DNA from: Acanthochlamys bracteata | Lineage: Eukaryota > Streptophyta > Magnoliopsida > Pandanales > Velloziaceae | DNA length: 64,000 nt | Direction: 5' to 3' | Assembly (NCBI GenBank): GCA_019914995.1 | Contig: CM034137.1 | Coordinates: 2,852,001-2,916,000 of the forward strand | Translations under genes and position numbers: made by a program | The notes under the pieces: model-generated | Database searches by the model: none | Told to the model about the DNA's origin: nothing | The model's input: the letters and a program-made list of their open reading frames with translations, nothing else | Shown: positions 57,501 through 64,000 of the stretch, piece after piece | How the letters are laid out: every line of letters begins with the position of its first letter | How positions within the stretch are numbered: position 1 is the stretch's first letter

Positions 57501-60322
57501 ACAATTGAATTTACTCAGTTAAATGCAAAATTATTAACAGATAATTAGACAAATAACTTTTCTTTAAAAAATAAAGTGTTTCCAACCATTGACTGACCCC
57601 GGGTATTTGATCCTTAAAATTTACCCAAGAAGACTACTATAACATTTCCTCTTCAAAAATTTTCATATTGCATTTGATTTTGACATTTGTGGTCTCTTGC
57701 TTTCTTCAAATGTTAGAGTAATTCTGCAGGGACTTCACTAATATTCTTGCTGGTTCTATGGGACAACCACCAGCTTGTGCAACTGTTGAGGCTGATCTGC
57801 AACAGAAGGTTCTGTCTTGTCTCTTCAATATATCCGAGAGTCCCAAATATGATGCAAGTTGTATGAACTGGAAGAAGGTAGTGGAGAAGGTTGAATCATT
57901 TGGTCAAGGGTTAGAGTATCGTATTGGTAGCAATGCTAGAAGCCTCCAGACAAATATGGATGGTCAGTTTGTCTTCTCTAACTGTCTTTGGAATTGCAAA
58001 AGTGGTGTGCTGTTTTTATTTTGTGGCATGTTCTTTGATGGAACTCATTTTCCTAAAATCGTAATTGAGCCTCTGCTAACCACACTAGATCTGCAAATTA
58101 TGCACCAGATGCCAGATTTTCTAAATTTTAAAGCAGTAGACTCCTATTCTTCACAGAAACAAATATTCTCAAATTTGTGGTTCATCAGTTTGAAGCTAAA
58201 AAATATGTTCACCAGGTCTGGTATCCTATTATAGAGATTATTTTGTGCCCTGAAGTTGGTGTTTCTTTAAGGGCTACTTAGGACCCAACTGTAAGTTTCC
58301 ATATCTTAAAATGAGAGTCTGTGTTTTCTTATGTTGGCAGAGGGTAACCGCAATTAAACAGGAATGAGGGTCTCAATGAAATCAGCTTTACTTGGCAAGA
58401 ATATCGGCGCGATGATTGTACAATAATATTGAACAAAAATGTCCCTTTTAGAAGGTTGCAGAGTTAGAATGATTACTTTAAGAAAGTTGGTACAATTTCT
58501 GTTGATATATGGATCTCAATTAGCTGTTTGAATCTTCCTGATAAGTCCTAATACTTCATAAAATATACTTGCTCGGCTGAAGTTCCTTCTTATACTGTTT
58601 GATATATTTTCTTTCCTGCTAAATGGAGAATGGGTGAAGCATATGACATGCTGGAGAGAAATTACTTTTTACTACATCTATTTACTGCTGGTTACGAATT
58701 TGTTGAGTGCCCATGTTGTAAGTGCCTTTGGATCATGCTGTGTTATGACTAATTGTTTGTAATAAGTTAGCATGCTCTCATTATAATTTGCTGACAGGCA
58801 AAGAAGATATTTATCAGTTTCACCGAAGTACCGCAAAGCAGCATTGGGAGACAATGAAAACATATTACCGAAGGGTTAGATAATTCAATCTTTAAGCAGT
58901 TCTTCTTTGTGTAATAGTTGCTATTCTAGATATTTTCGTCCCTTAAACCTCTCTTTCAGGCTGCTGTTGCATATGCCGAAGGAGAACGAGCTCATGCATC
59001 CTACCTTTCAGAACAAGTCTGGTTTACTCGGTTCTCATTTTAGATAATTCTTTGTATATCTTTAACTCCTCTCTTGTGACTGGTAATCTATCTCAATTAG
59101 ATGCAATGGAAACTTAAATGAAGAACAGTATTTCTTTTTTCAAGGAATTTTAAAAGATATAAAGCAGTTGCAAGTTTATATAAATTAATTTTAGATGTTT
59201 GTTGCTCTGAAGCTTTGTTCCATACCTTGTGGGTGCTGTATTTTGTAGCTTCTTGTACTATAGAGGGGAAGTTGGACATGCTAGCCTGAAATTATGGATA
59301 CCACCCTCTTTCTAGTAAGTCATCCTTCTGTCTGGTTAATACTAATACTTCTATTTCTGTTTAGGGCAATCATTTCCGTAACTTAGCTCACGTAGCGGAT
59401 GAGAAAGCTGCCCGTGATATTTTTGAAGCTAGGTGGGTGCATAACATTGTTGACTATTTCACTTTCATAAGAAGAAGCAAATAAATGAGTTTGAGCTTTT
59501 CTTTGCAGAAACAAGGATATAAAAAATGCAGTCACTATTGATTTACATGGGCAGCATGTCAAACAAGCAATGGGGCTTTTGAAACTTCACCTTTTACTGT
59601 TTGCATACATTCTGTGTAAGCATGACAAAGGAACTTATTTGTTTTTCTTATAGCAAATGTTAATAGCGATGTTATTGAGGTCATTGTTCAATTCTTTTCT
59701 AGCAATTCACTTTCTGAAAGTGATCACTGGTTGTGGCTCTGATGGTGTTGGGAGGGGGAAACTGAAGCGCTCGGTATGTGATACATTATGTTTCTAAATT
59801 CCTCGAACTCGTTTTTTTGTTTTTGGCATAGTGATATTTCCTTCTAGGTTTCTTGAGTTAGGAACTATGGCCATTTTTTGCTTACTCCAATCCATAAACT
59901 TTATGAGTACTTCAAGCTGATAGAAGGTGACAAGGCATGCCTATTCACTATTATCTTCACCACTCCTTCATACTGATGACTCTTCAACATCTTCAGATGA
60001 TTGCTTCTAAATAATTTTTATGTATGTATATTATTTTATTTGAACTGAGGCATCTAGTTGGCAAAGGCTGCTTTGACATACAATTATTTGATGAAGGGTA
60101 ATGATGCCCATCTTTAAATTTGATACTACAGCCTTTATGAAATCTGGAGAGATTTTTCGTCTTTCTGATTCATTTGAAGCTTTTTGTCATCTACCTCAGG
60201 TCATAGATCTTGCAGAGAAGGAAGGTATCGAATGGAGTGAAGAGAATGCTGGGTCTTTAGTACTTCGACTCCCGGGACGAAAGGAATACAGTTTCATGGA
60301 TGATATAAGTGACCCCGAGTAA
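54511..60322 (+). CDS. DUF1771 and SMR domain protein
   Basis: Eleven exons join in phase: 54511-55126, 55817-55842, 56321-56473, 56905-56987, 57730-57962, 58798-58874, 58960-59016, 59365-59432, 59509-59615, 59703-59773, 60200-60322, giving about 537 aa. The N-terminus is lysine-rich and low-complexity (a hexanucleotide repeat encodes SPSPSPSP), then a CUE/UBA-like helical segment starts with MAWLADAF at residue 69. DUF1771 lies at about 373-440 (YYRR..AVAYAEGERAHASYLSEQ), then the SMR domain at about 445-525 with IDLHG and TGCG motifs. It resembles Arabidopsis At5g23520-type proteins. SMR domains bind or cut nucleic acid (family knowledge); the substrate here is unknown. Exon 2 is only 26 nt, and the split of the SMR domain over exons 9-11 is clean. 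The first ATG of the exon 1 frame is taken as the start; Met69 is an alternative. Confidence 0.9.
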
Positions 60323-60992
60323 CATTTACCTCAGTGAACCCTAGGCATGTACACTGACCGGGTAGCCTATGTTAGATGTTGACTGTAGAAGTTCAAGCAT
60401 TAACTTGAACCTATGCATTACTTGTCCATGTAGCCAGGTTTCCATAGAATTGCTAAGTTATAGTTTATGTATAAAGCTGTGACATCAGGGATCTTTTTGG
60501 TCTAAGTTTGTCCCCCTAACATCTAGTTCTCTGGTTAGGAGTCTTGTAATACAACTGAGTCATCTTGTAATGCTCATTGTAAGTTATGGAGATAATTGTA
60601 CATACGTAAGATGTATAAGAGTATACAGGTAGTTACTCTCTTGAGAATCTCTTCTGCCCATTTCTTTGTTGGATAGTTTGGAATGAGATGGAATGCACCT
60701 GTTGTTAAGTAGATGAAGAGATGCTCGCGGGATTGACCGCAGTTTTGTGCAAAGTAAATAGTAGCCTAGTGTGTTTACAACATAAGTAATACTCGTACAA
60801 TTATCTGAAAAAAAAAAAGTTAAAACGTGTGTGAATAATATTGCTGATACATAAGTAGGTACGAACAAGTTTAGTATGTGCAAGCAGAAGTTGAAATTCT
60901 AGTGTTCTAGGCAATCGAATTGCTAAAAGAGCAACCATGAAGGATGAAACTGCTAATCAGATACTTCGAGGCACTGATTTGCAAAATTGTAA
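60323..60992 (+). other. SMR gene 3' UTR and spacer
   Basis: Non-coding. The near part is likely 3' UTR. No mobile element ends were recognised. Confidence 0.4.
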
Positions 60993-63235
60993 GTGAATTT
61001 CACTAGTCGCCTCTCTCGTTCTCTCGCTGTGGCGGTCTTTGCTCCGCCGCTTTGGCCGCTGTCGAGCTCCGACCGCTTTTCTACTCGCCAGAAATCTGTT
61101 ATCTATATGGTGATGGTAACTTTCTCCTCTCCTTATCCTCGCCCGTTTCAATCTTCACCAGATTGCTCTCGTTTTTCTGCAGCAATGCGCAACCCGAATT
61201 GAATCACATCAATGATCTAGACATCATAAAAAATAAGAGTAAATTGGAGCCTCTTCAAAGAAGTAGGAGAATAAGAAGAATAAGAAACCGTTGGTGGACT
61301 TCACTTAAGTGGAAACTGCTTTGCTTCCCTCTGTGATTCTTGTTGGCCCGCCCTTATGTTAGAAATTGCTTTTTAAACTGGTAAGTTTCGGTATCAACTG
61401 AGCGGGTAGTCGGGATTTTTGTCGAACAGTTGCTAGGTAACTTGATTGAACTTTACAGATTGATTAGGAGAAGGGATGCCGATTGTCTTGTCACCCGTGG
61501 ATATCCGTAAGGGCATTGCTAAGCTTGGTGACCTTCGGTTCCGTGCTTGATTCTACTGGACTTGAGAATGCTGAAACAACTGGTAACATCTTGAACCACT
61601 CCACTCAAATGACTAGTAGCATGCTCAGCACCCAATTTGCAATTTTCCTGATCAATGTCGGGTATCAGGTTTTGATGTTTCTTTATAGTGCAGAAAATCT
61701 TTTTGGTAGTTTATCTGTTTTATAGTCAGTTTTCAAAAGGTCAGTCTGAGATTCCAAGTATGTAATAGCTTGCATAAAGTGTTAAGAGGAACTTCCCTCA
61801 TCACAGAAATGCATGAACAATGGTCAAATTGAGTGAATTGTAACTCATCTGCTGATTGATGTGGCTTATATGTATATGTTTGTCTGCAGGGATGGGCTCC
61901 AACCACTCAATGTAGAAGTTGCAAAATGGATGTAGAAGCATGCACCAAAGATCTATAATGTACTGCCAATATACAAGTCTGAGTTGCTTGACAAACTGGG
62001 TCTTCTTACCACAGCAGCTGCTGAAGCTCATTCTTTTGTGATTTGGTGATCCAATTGTAATATTGGCAGAAACTGGGCTGGGAATGTGGATCTTTGTAAG
62101 ACTCTTGGACCTTGTTCAATGTGTGTATGCTTTAGCTTCTGAGTGTAGTAATGATAGACGGTGTTTGATTCCTATAGAAACATTCTCAGTTATGATATTG
62201 ATAAGATCTTAACACAATGGCACAGCTACAAAGCTCCTCAAAAGTTGTTATAAGTTTGTTTGGGGTTCAGCCGCAACTATATGCGGGATGATTAACTTTT
62301 AAATGGATATGGTTAAACTATTACTTAATTCTGAGTTGAATCTTGTGATTTGTTTATTTGATCTGGTTTCTTATGGCGGCATATATAACTATATGCATTT
62401 TGCTCTGCTCTCTTGCTTGTTGTTGATGCTCACCTAACATTGAGATTGTCAAGAACTTGCATTCATATTCTATTCTTATAAGTGCAAGGATAAGATGCTA
62501 TAGTTAGTAGTATGAGGGCTTAGCCTTGGGTGTTGGTGTTGAAGTAATATTTATCTTTTGTTGTATTGCAGGAGAACAGTATGACGATATCTGCATTGTG
62601 AATAAGGATATTAAAAGTTACCTTTGCAACTAGCAATTGTAGGATGCCCAATGTGGAGAAGTCTGCATTGTTTAACACATGATGGCAAGAACATTGGGTA
62701 CTTGTTGTGCCAGAGGCTGGACTTATGAGGGATTCTATTCAATTTCAGTTTGAAGAACACACTATATGTTTGGTAAAGATCAGGTTTTGACTTATTTCTC
62801 AATACACGTTGACCAACTTCTGGTGTGGCATCTCATATGCTACTCCAGTTTTAGCCAAAACATCATGTCAAGAGTTTGGATCTTCCGTTTGTAAAAATCG
62901 ACTATATAGAGACAAAAATTGTGGATGAGGAATTTACAACCTTGTAACTAAATTCATGTCAAAAGTACATAAGACTAGCCAATGGTTCTTTTTTTTATTT
63001 TCTGTTTTGGTACTCTTAGCAGCCAAATCCATGTAAAAGGTACTTCAATTGAGAAGAAAAGTTATTTCTCCTGTATTGTTTAATGACCTCAGTCTCTTGT
63101 TTAGGTAGATACTACAGGTTGGTTGCAACGATCAGGAAGGAGAAGGGGCCATCATTGTTAAGTTTTGTCCAGTTGAAGAAAAACTTTATGAGGAATTGGA
63201 CTCATGTTATAGTCTTATCCAGTCCAAGATCATTC
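60993..63235 (+). pseudogene. Pseudogene of a Der/EngA-type double GTPase
   Basis: Pieces in order match a plant organellar Der-like GTPase (At5g39960 type). A leader-like N-terminus (60993-61200) comes first, then VDFT and VETALLPSVILVG (about 61276-61335) before the first P-loop; next IAKLGDLRF and LDSTGLENAETTGN, then AIFLIN (about 61510-61660); VEVAKWM, HAPKIYN and YKSELLDKLG..TAAAEAHSF (about 61910-62040). From the second G domain come PEAGLMRDSIQFQFE (about 62710-62755), VDTTGWLQR (63107 on) and a KGP..LLSFVQ block. Both P-loop GRPNVGKS motifs are lost or garbled, and in-frame stops and frameshifts separate the blocks, e.g. a stop between VDFT and VETALL. Splice-like borders survive (donor near 61382, acceptor near 61459), so this is a decayed gene copy with introns, not a retrocopy. 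The far C-terminus was not found. Confidence 0.8.
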
Positions 63236-64000
63236 ACAATAATCTTCATAAATTATTAGTTCCTTCCACCATGCAATATCATTTCATAGTTAATTCGTAT
63301 TTGCTTTCGTCAGAAATTTGTTTTAGGGTGTAAGGATATGTGGGATCTTTGATTTCTGATATTTTTAGCAGAAGAATTATAAGTTTTCTGTACTTATAGA
63401 ATGGAGTCTATATACACTTACGAAGTTCATAAATTTCATTGTATATTGGAAGTTGTATAAATTTTATTGAGGGAGGGATGTCAGTGATGGAACATCAAGT
63501 GTTGACTTACACATTGTGAATGGTAAGGTGGACCTGTATGCATCATTCTTTGTCATAGCCTTGATGTTGTTCTTTCCTTCCATCTGGTTACCTTTGATGG
63601 AAGTTTAAATAACATAGGAGCCAGCAGAGTAATTCTTGATTGATCTCTCATTCTTGCTCTGCAGGCATACACCATTTCTTTGACAAAAGCCTGCTAGACA
63701 ATATTTTCTAAGCTTCCATTGATTTCCATACATTAATCCAAAATCGACATATTCAGTGGTGGAAAGAAGTATTGATGACAGTTTGACTGCAGAAATTGTC
63801 GAGGAAAACATGAATAGCTTGTTTGAACCTCCAGAGGTGCTACTTGTGGATTATAACACAAGGCATTGCGTGCTTTTGTTTACAATATGATGCTGAAGGT
63901 AGCCATAGTTTTCCTCTTGCCTTTAATTATGTGATACTAAATGAAGAATTTTGTTTCAACTGGTTCAATAATTATATGCATTTTTGTTGCTTTCTTATCT
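63236..64000. other. Unassigned right edge
   Basis: Mostly non-coding. One plus-strand stretch at about 63760-63870 reads as a coding-like acidic fragment (SLTAEIVEENMNSLFEPPE) ending in a stop. I could not assign it to the Der GTPase or to any other family. It may be an exon of a gene continuing past the window or chance. Confidence 0.3.

Overview
This is a stretch of nuclear genome from a eudicot plant. The protein-coding genes are split by many AT-rich introns with GT-AG (and two GC-AG) borders. Their translations match plant families, and the spaces between them hold plant-type hAT and Tourist-like MITEs and a Ty3/gypsy fossil. The species cannot be named from the sequence alone. I see no rRNA, tRNA or CRISPR array.

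Layout. (1) 1-1642: intergenic sequence and the 3' flank of the first gene, with the end of a decayed hAT-type MITE and an AT-rich inverted-repeat element. (2) 1643-6585, minus strand: a complete 12-exon kinesin-13 gene (KIN13B type, about 744 aa) that uses two GC-AG introns. (3) About 6.8-15.9 kb: a gene-free divergent spacer holding a Tourist-like MITE with TTA duplications, a heavily decayed Ty3/gypsy retroelement (about 8.4-14.0 kb) with a non-autonomous hAT-like element inside it, and another AT-rich MITE just before the next gene's leader. (4) 16213-52780, plus strand: a very large gene that I could thread through 48 exons with consistent phase. It encodes a HEAT-repeat protein of about 2,242 aa, orthologous to Arabidopsis SWEETIE (HEATR5/Laa1 family). 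Its introns hold a SINE-like piece, tandem duplications, a MITE, a textbook 545-bp hAT MITE with 8-bp target duplications, and a long direct repeat of unknown origin. (5) 53620-54219: another hAT MITE with a 7/8 target duplication, about 0.3 kb before the next start codon. (6) 54511-60322, plus strand: an 11-exon gene for a DUF1771 plus SMR domain protein (about 537 aa). (7) About 61.0-63.2 kb, plus strand: a broken, intron-containing pseudogene of a two-G-domain Der/EngA-type GTPase. (8) 63.24-64.0 kb: no assignable gene, only one short coding-like fragment.

The three intact genes are not an operon and have no evident shared pathway: KIN13B is a microtubule depolymerase, SWEETIE a trafficking and carbohydrate-homeostasis HEAT protein, and the SMR protein a probable nucleic-acid-binding factor. 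I found no clear new biological system. The most useful observations are the two GC-AG introns in one kinesin gene, an out-of-frame coding-like tail just after the SWEETIE stop, a local family of four related 'AGGGGTGGCAA'-type hAT MITEs, an unexplained direct repeat in SWEETIE intron 25, and the dead Der GTPase with its intron layout preserved.
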